Assembly: GCF_000220395.1 (NCBI RefSeq)
Contig: NW_004086396.1
Span: 1 to 32,054, forward strand
Source of the DNA: Ichthyophthirius multifiliis
Lineage: Eukaryota; Ciliophora; Oligohymenophorea; Hymenostomatida
Length of the DNA stretch: 32,054 nucleotides
Reading direction: 5' to 3'
This document shows, one piece after another, positions 22,928 through 32,054 of this stretch; the stretch's first letter is position 1; the number at the start of each line of letters is the position of its first letter. The notes below the pieces were generated by a model. It searched no databases and had not been told where the DNA came from. It saw nothing but the letters and a program-made list of their open reading frames with translations. The position numbers and the translations under genes are program-made.

Positions 22928-24982
22928 TCACAAAATAAAAATGAATACTTAAAAAACAATAATATAATTAATTATTTATCCATAAGAAATAAAAAATGGA
23001 TATAATACATTATTATCTAAATATAATTTAAGATAAGGTGGAGGAGATAGATATTTTTATTAATCTTAAGGTTCAGGGACAAATAAAATATTGAAAACTG
23101 CCTAATTAGATAAACTATTACCAAATGTTCTTTTATAATTAGTAATAAAATATTAAGGATTTTAAACTTTTCCCATTTTAATATAAGTAATAGTAAGAGT
23201 AAATTAGTTAAATTATTGATTCTATCTTTTTTAATCTTCATTTTCAAATGTTGTGAAGCTTTTATAAAAATACCTTGAAAATTCAGACCTATCTTAATTA
23301 TAAGGTTAAGCAGAAGTTGCTATTTCTGCATTCAAAATATCTCCTGGGATATTCCTTGTTAAACTCAAATCTTAATTAGTTGTACATCTAATAGTAGTAT
23401 TTTTCCCAAATTAAATATCCTTTTATTTATTTAAAAAAAAAAAATGAATATAAAATATATTTATTTACTAAAGGATTCAATAAATTAATCTGAGTTCCAG
23501 AATTTATACAGTTTCCATTTATATCATATAGTGTATTTGGAATATATCCTTATATTGTTTAAACTTATTAATTATTAGAATCAACTGTGGCTTGTAAAAA
23601 TCCTAAAATCAATTATTAACCTAAAAAGTAACCTTGAAGATTTCTATTTTGAGACTTTAAATTCAATAAAATAATTTATATTATTTTACTTTTATTAAAA
23701 TATATATTTTACTTTTGGATAATAAATTTAATATGCAAAGTATAATTTTTCTGGAACTGCAGTCATTATTTTTTAATAAATGTAAACATCTGCAACTGAG
23801 GATGTAAAAGTGGAATTATTACCTTTTAATATTAATCCATAAACATAATATTATTAATTGTTATTTCTTATTTTTGAACAATCATCTAAGATACTTTATT
23901 AGTCTGAAGTATCAAATAAAAATTAATTATTGTTAATAAGATAACAATGCATTTCTGTTTAAAATGTATCAACAATTAATTAACGATGACTTTTTAACTT
24001 TAAAAATATTATTTTACTTTTTGTATTTTTTTATTTACTTATCTATCATTCATATACTAACTACATACTTAATAATCAATTTTTTCCTTATTTAATAAAA
24101 ACATATAAAATTTTATTTTATTTTACATTTTTTTTTGGAAAATAATCCATACATTCACCAGTTAATTAATTTTTTATTTTTATACTAAACTTTGGCGAGG
24201 CTCTATTAGTTATACTATTTATTGCTTAACTTTAGAATTAAATATTAGGCTATTATTTATATAAATTTTTATATAAAATCAGATATATATATATATATGT
24301 ATATTTTAACTTATAATTGTGTATCCAAATCCAAATATTTATACTAGAAATTTTAAGAACTTTGTTAATTTTTTGTTGCTATTTAAGCCATCTTTTCTAT
24401 TTCTATATTTGGATTATGAATAGAATTATTTAAGCTATTAAATCTATATAAATTATCTGTACTAACGCATAAAACACTTCTTATTATCTTTATAAATTTA
24501 ATAAAAATATAAACTAAAGTCGAATTTATTTTTAAATTATAAAAATACACTATAAATTAATCTATAAGGCGAATATAAATCATCTATATTAGTTTTTGAT
24601 ATTTTAGAACATTCAGGAATCGAAAATGCTCCTGCATATTCTTTTATATTTATAAAAAATATACATATTTTTTTAAAAAATATTTACATTTATCACTGCA
24701 TTTCTTATCTTAATTCCATATATCAGTTTATTAAGAAATACATTAAGGATCACAACAACAATATCTTTCACATAATGTATAATCGAAGTTGCATATACAA
24801 TTAGAATCTTTATTTATACGTTTCTTTAATTAAATAAATATACACTTTTATTTTACCTTGTTATAGTTATGTGTAAATTTAATACAACTTTTTTAAAAAT
24901 GAAAATAATTAAAAAATCTCAAATTATAAATATTTTTTTTGATTTTTACTTTTATAAATATTAATAATAAAAATGCTTTCAT
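22928..24982 (-). CDS. TCTN: Tectonic-like ciliary transition-zone protein
   Basis: Tectonics are secreted or membrane glycoproteins of the MKS module at the ciliary transition zone, which gates membrane-protein entry into the cilium. Exons on the minus strand: 24982-24950, 24823-24688, 24640-24551, 24513-24311, 24249-24127, 24086-24039, 23997-23713, 23654-23469, 23419-22928; together 532 codons in one frame. Exon 1 (MKAFLLLIFIK) looks like a signal peptide core but is short, so the 5' end is provisional. The diagnostic cysteine-rich head follows: CICNFDYTLCERYCCCDPQC, then a Cys pair and SVLCVSTDN. Later come LTGECMDYF, CSQYMNDR, VDTFQTEMHC, GYFLGQQLILGFL, GYIPNTLYDINGNC, NPL-QFGKNTTIRC and NIPGDILNAEI, all family-like. 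The protein ends in a hydrophobic stretch (IINYIIVFQVFIFIL) that could be a C-terminal membrane anchor. At 531 aa it is slightly shorter than animal tectonics. Confidence 0.85.
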
Positions 24983-25392
24983 TTATTTATATTATTTTAT
25001 ATAAGTTATCTTTTATTTTAGATTTTTTTTTTAAATATATTAATTTTTTAAAATATAAAATTAAAAATAAAAAAATATTAATAAACAAATGTTTATTAAG
25101 AAAAAGAAAAAAATATGTATATATAAGTTACTTTATAGTATATTTTTATATTTAAGTTTGTTTCGTAATTATTTTTTTACTTTTAGTTAGTTTAATTGAA
25201 ATATGATTACATTATTAAACTCCAATAGTAAAAAAACCTTAATTTGTTTAAAATTATTTTAATAATACTAAAATAAATATTTTTTAAAATATTAATATTT
25301 TAATTTTAAATATATTTTGAAAAAAGTTAAAGTAATTTATTCTTAAATAAAATTAAAAAAAATCATAAAAATAAATAAATAAGAAATGTTTT
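24983..25392. other. Intergenic region upstream of tectonic, downstream of WDR54-like gene
   Basis: About 410 nt of A/T-rich DNA on the 5' side of the tectonic gene. The plus-strand open frame near 24973-25155 is low-complexity Ile/Tyr/Lys text antisense to exon 1 and is not a gene. Confidence 0.5.
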
Positions 25393-26437
25393 TCATAATT
25401 GTCTCTCAATAAGATTAATAATATCATTTTCAAATACTGTATAAACAATAGATTTTTTATTATTATCATTAAGAACAAATCTAGCTCCTACAATATTAAA
25501 ATCAGTATTTTTATAACTACATACGAGCCCAATTTAATTATCTTCATTAATATTCCAAATATTAATATAAGTATCATCTGAAGAACTAATAAATTCTTAA
25601 TAAGAATTAGAGTCAACACAACTAACAAGTCTTAAATGTGAATTAATACTAGCAACTATAGAAAATTATTGAATATCGTAAATATTAACCTTTCCCAAAT
25701 AATCACCTGTAATTAAAACATGACTTCCTGATTTTTTAGTTAAAGTACACATAGTAAAAATAGGACTATTATGAGTTTACGAGTTTATTTTTTTTACAGT
25801 ATAATATTTTTTAAATTATCTACTAAATAAATATATAAATTTCCTTCAATATCACTACAAATAAATTAATTATTTATTCCTACTAAACAATTTATTTTAG
25901 TGTTTCCTTAAATTTCAAAGCCCATATAATTATTAAATTTTGATTATCCTTCACTTTCTGAAATATATATTTAATTATTTGTGTTTCCAACAAATATAGC
26001 TTCTTGATTTTCACTTGTATTTATAAAGCATATGCCCTTAAATGATTCTGTTAATAATTAAATACTTGCTTTTATTTACGCTAAACATATTTATCCACTT
26101 TCATTATATATTTTATATCCTTAAATGTAACAAATTACTAATCTGTATTCTTTTTGTATATATATGTATTTTATTTCTGATATCAAATCTGTTTGTTCCT
26201 AAATTGTATATTCTTGTTCTTTTGTAAATGGACTATGTTTTATTTAATTTAATTATTTTAAATATTGTTATTATTATTTTTGATTTACTTTAGTTTATAT
26301 TTTATTAGAATTACTTTTTTTAAATCTTCTGTTTAGTTTACAAAAGCTAAATATTAATTTGATAATGTTAAGTTTTAAACCATATAAGAGGGAGTTTGTT
26401 TAGATTAAATAAACTGATTTTCAATATTTAATTACAT
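25393..26437 (-). CDS. WDR54: WD40-repeat protein, WDR54-like
   Basis: ATG at 26437 begins MQLNIENQFIQSKQTPSYMV; exon 1 runs to 26289, a 56-nt intron (26288-26233) follows, and exon 2 ends at TGA 25395-25393. About 329 aa, the size of human WDR54 (about 334 aa). WD-type strands are visible: YRLVICYIQGYKIYNESG, AIFVGNTNNQIYI, NQFICSDIEGNLYIY, HVLITGDYLGKVNIYDI, SINSHLRLVSCVDS, FISSSDDTYINIWNI and NIVGARFVLNDNNK. The last four follow the order and wording of the WDR54 C-terminal blades, including the SxxDTxxxIW strand and the GARF motif. The frame slips at a T8 run (25788-25795): one added base, or a 32-nt intron with GTAAAA...ATAG ends, restores it. Function is not firmly known; a scaffold propeller is the safe reading. 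Confidence 0.75.
25788..25795 (-). other. Frame break at A8 homopolymer (T8 on + strand)
   Basis: Within the WDR54-like gene the frame before the run (LVDNLKNIILQ) and after it (NSPIFTMCTLTKKSG) differ by one. Adding one A gives a continuous protein with a THNSPIF segment; alternatively a 32-nt intron starting just before the run removes it. Confidence 0.45.
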
Positions 26438-26541
26438 TTTATTAATTTTAAATAAATAAGTATTTTAAATAAAATTATTTATATTGAAATATATTATATA
26501 ATTTATTATTAATTCGAAATATAAAATTTAAATATTTTTTA

Positions 26542-27664
26542 TCATATAAAATAAAATTAAATTTATATTTTATTTTATTTATCTTTTTTTATACTTAAAA
26601 AACTTTATAAAAGTTTGATAAATTATAAAGTTAAAAATATATTTGTAAACTTATTTTTAAAAATATTTTATTAAAAAAAAGTGTTTTATTATAAATATAT
26701 CAAATCGATTTTTTCTATAAAACTATCACCATCTGATTTTGAATATTACAAAGAAAGTAATAGATCAAAGTATAACTAAAATAAATATCTTTCATAAATA
26801 GTTTGAATTTATTAAATTAAGAATCTATTTTTCATATCTTAGATAAAATTTAAACTCAAATAGAATTATTTTTTCAATTATATAATCATTTATTAATCTA
26901 TCTTTTAATTTGTATTGCTTAACATTTCATAAATAGGAAAAAATGTACTAATTAGATATTTAGAAGAAATTGCAAATCCTTTACTGAGTATTTATTATCT
27001 TAAATTAACATAAATATCATATTAGATTATGAAATCTTCATTTTGAAATTAAGGATACATATTAAATGCATAAATTATTTCCAGAGTATTTTATTTAAAT
27101 AGTTAATATAATAATATTATTAATAATGATTTTTGCATTACTGATTTTATATTGTATAACTCTTCCAATTTTATTTAGTTTTTATAAAAAAAGACTAAAA
27201 CAAGACATTTCTCACATAATAATAAGTCTTAATTTATTTTTACTTCATATCTAAATCTAATATTATAATTTTAAGAAAGTTTTTGATATAAATTTATTAA
27301 ATCAAATAGTTAAAAATATTTTTTATTAAACCGATTTATTATTATATCTTTTTTTTTATTATTTATTTTATATAAAGAAGATTTACATTAAAAAATTAGC
27401 ATAAAAGTTCAAAATTAGAATGATTTTCTTTTATTAGTCTACTTCTTTGTTCACAATATAAAATCGAAAAAATATCTTATGTTATTCATAAAATAAAGTC
27501 TATATTTATTTTTCATATATTAAATTATTCCAAATATCAATTGTTGTATTATTTTAATTTTTATGTCCAATATATGAAGGATGGTTATTCGATTTTTATT
27601 TAATATATAAAATAGGTATTTGTGTGTTTACGTTTTCAAAAATATCGATATATACTTAAATCAT
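26542..27664 (-). CDS. Unidentified protein of about 330 aa
   Basis: ATG at 27664 (GAAAATG context) gives MIQVYIDIFENVNTQIPILY; one 130-nt intron (27386-27257) joins the two exons in frame, ending at TGA 26544-26542. The N-terminal 90 residues look like a beta-rich domain (SNNHPSYIGHKNQNNTTIDI, KIFFRFYIVNKEV). The middle has LLLCEKCLVLVFFYKNQIKL, with a C-x2-C pair that is alone and therefore not a zinc finger. The rest is helical: FIIQYDIYVNLRQQILSKGF, LISTFFPIYEMLSNTN, FLIQQIQTIYERYLFQLYFD, then SKSDGDSFIEKIDL. No signal peptide or clear membrane span. I do not recognise the family. It lies about 100 nt upstream of the WDR54-like gene on the same strand; each gene has its own start, so no operon is implied. 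Confidence 0.65.
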
Positions 27665-28703
27665 TTTCTATTATATATGCTAAATTTAAATAAATGGACA
27701 TAATTTTTATACAAAATAAAATATTTGCTCTTTTAAATAGGTTAATTTAAATAACGCTATTATTAAAAACATTAAAGATATTTAATTCTAAAAATAAATT
27801 TAATTTTATAATCTAAATAGATTCTAAAAAATATAAAAGTTATTAAGTTTAAAAAAGAAAAAGCTAAACAAATAATTTCTTAAATTATTTATTTTGAAAA
27901 AGTATTTATTTTAATATTATTAATGATGGTTTAATATAAATATATTAAAAATAGATTATTTCTAGGTTATAAATATATAAATAGTTATAATTAAAATAAT
28001 ATAATTAAAGATAAAAAAGCCATTTTTATATTATTTTTTTTTAAAATAAATAATATTTTTTTTTTTTTAATATATTTTTAAAAAATTATATAATAATAGT
28101 TCAATAATAATTATCTTTAATTCATTTTTGTTAATTCTAAATATTTTAAATAAATATTTCAAAAATTTTTATTTAGTAAGAAAATTAAATGATTTTATCA
28201 TTTTTATAAATTTTTATATTACACAAATAACGTTTTTATTGTAGCAATCATTATAAATTCAATTATTTTTAAATTATATATTACAGTTTCAATACTAAGA
28301 AAAAATATTAATAAAAATACTAAAATTGCAGTAAAAGTTTTATTTATTTTCTAATTTAAAATAAAAATGAGATATATATAGTTGATATTTATAATATAAA
28401 AAAATTTAAATGTAATAAAATAATGTAGGAATTAAAAATTTAATAAATAATTAAATAATATTATTCTGAATATCTGTAGGTATTATTGAGTTTAATTATT
28501 ATTTAAACAAATAATATATAATAAATTATAATAAAAATAATATTTGAATATTTGTAAAAAAATCTTTGAAATTATATTATTTTAAAATCATTTAACTATT
28601 GTATTTATATAAAATATTTATTTTATATTCTTTGTTAATTAAAATATAAAATTAAATAAAAAAAGATAAAAATATTGTATTATATTATAAATATGTATAT
28701 ATT

Positions 28704-28759
<56 letters not shown>

Positions 28760-29234
28760 TTATATATATATATTATTTTTTGATTATAATTTTATATATA
28801 TTATTTTTTATAAATGCTTTTTAATATTTATTTATTTATTTTTATAATAATATTTTTATTCAATTATTTAATACATTTTTATTTTTTTTAAAAATTAATT
28901 AATTTGTTTATTTTAAATATATATTTTCAGTTTTAATAGATTTTATTTATACATTTAATAATATCAAAAATTTACAAATATTTAATTATAAAATATGAAT
29001 AAACAATAATTTAATATTTTATATATGATTTATTTGTTTAATATATTTGAAATTAATATTATAATATTTATATTATTTTTTTTTATAAATTTTTAATTAA
29101 TTTATACATTATTATATATTTTATTTATTTATTTTTTTCCTCATATTTTTTAAAATTTTAATTAATTTTATGATGGTGAATACCTTCTATTAATATTAAG
29201 ATGGATAGAACTATTATTATCTACTTTATTGTTA
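27665..29234. other. Long intergenic A+T-rich region
   Basis: About 1.57 kb with no supported coding frame on either strand; nearly all A/T, with homopolymers and a long AT repeat. It separates the 5' end of the 330-aa gene from the 3' end of the coiled-coil gene, both on the minus strand, and is the least gene-dense part of the window. Confidence 0.5.
28707..28753. repeat. (AT)n microsatellite, about 23 units
   Basis: An uninterrupted run of alternating A and T about 47 nt long, by far the longest pure dinucleotide tract in the window. It can fold on itself and is likely to vary in length between isolates or reads. Confidence 0.9.
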
Positions 29235-31960
29235 TCAATTTGCTATTGCTTTATTTACTTTTAATTTTTATCGTATTATTATTGTAAATAAATAATCTAA
29301 TCTTTTTCCTATATTTTGTTTAAATTAATTAATATATTTTTTTTAATATGAAATTTTATTTACATCTAAAATTTATTTAACATTTAAATGTAAATCTTTT
29401 AAATTTAAAGAAAATTATTTATTATATTTATATTTTTCGGAATTTTTTATAATAATATTATTAGTTTAAATAATCATATCATAAAGTTATTAATTCTCAT
29501 TAGTTTTAATATTTAAATCATCAATTACATTTTCAAAATTTTTTATTTATTCCATAGCTTACATTAATTAAGTCTAATATTCTTTTTTTCTTTTTTAATT
29601 AATTATTTTCTTCTTTCATTTTAGTAAATAATTTTATTCTTTAATCAGGATTACTAATTTTTTTTTAAAAAAAAATTATATAAACAATCAAAATAAATGA
29701 AAATACGTATGTCCTCCTTAATTAATTTTTTCATTTTCTTGAATAAGTTCTTGTATTTATTATTAATATTTTATTTCATTTTTATGTTTATTTTTGATTT
29801 CCTTTTCATATTTACTTTTTTCTACATTTAACTTATCTATTTCGTCTTTAAGTTTAATAATATGATTTTTATTTTATTCTAATAAAATTTTATATGATTA
29901 ATTATTTTCTTTATTTTATTAATTAATAGTAAAATATTATGTTTTTTCATAAAATTATTTAAGTTCTTCTTTTTAATTTTCTATTTCTAAATTTTTAAAT
30001 TAAATAGTTTTTTTCATTTCTTATATTTCTTTTTAAGCTTGTATTAATTTAGTATTTGAGTTTTCCAAAAAAGCTTATTATTTTTAAAATTCTTCATAAA
30101 TAGCTTCATTTTTTTCAAAAAGGGAAAATATTTATTAACTTTTTTCCATTTCTTCTTACATTTCTTGTATTTTTTAAAACAAATTTTAATTTAAATTATC
30201 TTTTTCTTCATTATCTTTCTCTAAGTTTTCTATTTTTTCTTTTTGTTTTTCTATTTCTTCTATCTTTATTATTAATACTTCTTTAATTTCTTCATTTTAT
30301 ATTCCGAATTTTTCTTTTAGGATATTTTTGATTTCTTCATTTTCTTTTTAGAGAATCTCTTTAACTCTTTATTATTAGAAAAGTTCATGTTTAAAATCTT
30401 TCATCTTTTTATTTAAAGAAAAAACCTGATTTTAAAAATTCTAAATTTCTAATTCTTTCTAATTAATAATTTTGTTCATTTAAGATTACAAATCAATTAT
30501 TTTTTTTTGATATTCTTAACAATTAATTTCCTATTCGTGTATTTTTTAACTTAGAGTTTTTATTTATTCGTTAAATTTTTTTTAATTTTCTTTAACTTTT
30601 TCATTTTAGATATTCAAAAGTTCCTTTAAACTAACATTTTCTTGATTTTTTTCATTAAAATATTAATTTTTTTACTAAAGTTATTCACCTTTTTCAATAA
30701 GCTATTATATTTTTTTTTATTAATTATTTATTTGATTCTCGTCTTCTTAATTTTTCATTTTTTGGTTTTCTAACATTTTCTAAAAGTAAGCTTTTTCCTA
30801 AATTAATTTTGTTTGTTTTTCTTTTAAATCTTCATTATATTACTAAATTTTTTATATTTCTTATATCTATAAATTTTATTGTTCATTTTCAAAACTTAGA
30901 ATTTATTTTTCTTCGTATATTTTTATATTTTCTTATATTAATTTTTTATTTTCTTCTTATATTTTATTATTTTATTCTTATATTTTACTATTTTCTTAAG
31001 TTATTTATATATTTTATTTATAAACTTTAGCATATTATTCTTATATTTATGTATATTCTTATTATATTTTTAATAATTCTTCTTATAATTTATTTTTTTC
31101 TTCTTATCGACTATTACATTCTTGGTTTAATAAAATGTTTTCTTATACTACCATATTATTGTTTTATAATAATTTTTCATTTTCTTATTAAAGTTATGTC
31201 ATTTATTATTAAATTTCTTAGTTTAAAATTTAAAGTTGGACAATTGTTTATTGTAAATCTTCTTTTTATGAAAAAATAGCTTCTTTTTAACTTAGAAATG
31301 CTTCTTTTTGGCTTAAATAATATTCTTATTTATCTTGAGATGTAATTTTTTGATTTAAAGTTATTTCCTTTTCATTTAAAAACTATTCTTTATCTTATAA
31401 AGATTCCTATTTATCTTATATATAAGATGCTTATATTTATATTTATTATTGTAATTCATTTAAATCTTTTTAATGTTCTTTTAATTGAAATAATTTGCTA
31501 TCTATTTGCTTTTCTTAATTTTTTAGATTATTTTATTCTGTTTATATTTATTCTAGCATTTCTTTTGTTTTTATAATTCATTTTATTCTTCATATAATTA
31601 TTTTTATTATTCTTATAATATTTTTCTTTATTCATTTATTTGTTTTTCTTGTATTAAATAATTTATTTATTATTAATTAAAAAGCACATCTTGATTTATT
31701 TATTATTATTTCATTAAATTTTCTTTATCTTAAAATTATTCAAGTTTTTAATTTATAGCATTTTCTTTTTCTTTTAAGTATAATTCTTATTGTTAAAAAT
31801 AAATTTCTTTAGAAAATATTTATTCCTCTATTTTTAATAATTTTCTTAATTTTGATTTTAAAGTTATTCTTTTTCATTTAATATTTATACGTTTTCATAT
31901 TATAACTTCTATTTTTAAACAAAAAATTCTAAAACTAAATCTTATATTTTTTGTTTATAA
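29235..31960 (-). CDS. Long coiled-coil protein with HMMR/KIF15-like C-terminal motif; 5' end unresolved
   Basis: The minus strand encodes a Glu/Lys/Gln/Asn-rich protein of roughly 880 residues with heptad-like leucines through most of its length (KDEIDKLNVEKSKYEKEIKN, EEIEKQKEKIENLEKDNEEK, SLKELLNIQNEKVKEN), so an extended coiled coil is expected. Near the C-terminus a 53-nt intron (29706-29654) joins NQGGH to TNPDQRIKLFTKMKEENNQL. This G-H-x-N-x-x-Q-R/K-I...K-x-K-x-E-N-x-x-L motif is shared by HMMR and the tails of kinesin-12/KIF15-type proteins, which act at spindle poles and microtubules. The end reads LNLKDLHLNVKQILDVNK and then TGA at 29237-29235. Reading-frame slips occur near 31831-31835, 31563-31566 and 29583-29589, each at an A/T run. 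No motor domain is visible. The first credible codons are near 31960, so the start is missing or lies beyond the window. Confidence 0.7.
29654..29706 (-). other. Intron inside the HMMR/KIF15-like motif
   Basis: GTATTT donor at 29706 and TTAG acceptor at 29654, 53 nt. Removing it restores the GGH-TNPDQRI motif; without removal the frame meets TGA almost at once. Confidence 0.75.
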
Positions 31961-32021
31961 TATTAATTATAGGTGTAATTTATTCATTATATTAAAAAAA
32001 ACTTGAATTATCATAATAAAA

Positions 32022-32054
<33 letters not shown>
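31961..32054. repeat. Window end with (TTA)n trinucleotide repeat
   Basis: The last 30 or so bases are pure ATT/TTA repeat (about 32022-32054). On the minus strand they would read as poly-Asn or poly-Ile. The repeat is either non-coding flank or a low-complexity start of the coiled-coil gene, and it looks like a place where an assembly would stop. Confidence 0.6.

Noticed and set aside
23017-23247. Minus-strand frame starting with Met-Lys
   Set aside because: It lies in the tectonic last exon but in a different frame; the tectonic frame has the conserved motifs.
30809-31279. Plus-strand Ile/Leu/Phe/Tyr-rich frames that look like membrane proteins
   Set aside because: They are the antisense of a Gln/Glu/Lys/Asn-rich coiled coil on the minus strand; the apparent membrane segments come from TTATT-type composition.
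1-32054. tRNA, rRNA, CRISPR, insertion sequence, riboswitch
   Set aside because: No cloverleaf with higher G+C, no rRNA-like block, no regular repeat-spacer array and no transposase found; bacterial-style signals are not expected in this genome.
32019-32054. Telomere at the window end
   Set aside because: The repeat is ATT/TTA, not the G-rich GGGGTT type of related ciliates, so it is a simple repeat and not a telomere.

Overview
The window is macronuclear-type DNA of an oligohymenophorean ciliate. Long conserved proteins run straight through TAA and TAG, which stand at glutamine positions, and every gene I can close ends in TGA, so TGA is the only stop. The DNA is extremely A+T-rich, genes are small and close together, and introns are short (mostly about 35-130 nt, GT...AG). 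This fits a tetrahymenid-type ciliate such as Ichthyophthirius or a relative; the species is inference. Because TAA/TAG are sense codons, a standard-code ORF caller breaks every gene into pieces, so all models here were rebuilt by hand with introns. The window starts and ends in simple repeats and may be a whole contig.

Layout. 1101-14877 (+): a very large inner-arm-type axonemal dynein heavy chain (about 4302 aa, 15 introns), whose N-terminus looks like a CCDC81-type HU domain. 15188-16603 (+): R2R3 MYB DNA-binding protein with an AT-hook-like motif. 17072-18491 (+): N-myristoylation-type MGRN1/RNF157-like RING ubiquitin ligase. 18623-19290 (-): unidentified small gene. 20157-22576 (+): fusion of a DWNN ubiquitin-like domain, an RBBP6-spaced RING, a YTH m6A-reader domain and a basic/serine tail. 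22928-24982 (-): tectonic, a ciliary transition-zone protein. 25393-26437 (-): WDR54-like WD40 protein. 26542-27664 (-): unidentified 330-aa protein. 29235 to about 31960 (-): long coiled-coil protein with an HMMR/KIF15-like C-terminal motif, 5' end unresolved.

Themes. Three genes suggest ciliary or microtubule roles (dynein, tectonic, coiled coil). Two encode RING proteins of different families. The strongest novelty candidates are the DWNN-RING-YTH protein, which would couple m6A reading with an Mpe1/RBBP6-like 3'-end-processing or ubiquitin module, and the HU(CCDC81)-dynein joint. In three genes the reading frame breaks next to A/T homopolymers, most simply read as sequencing indels, so the exact protein sequences there are provisional.
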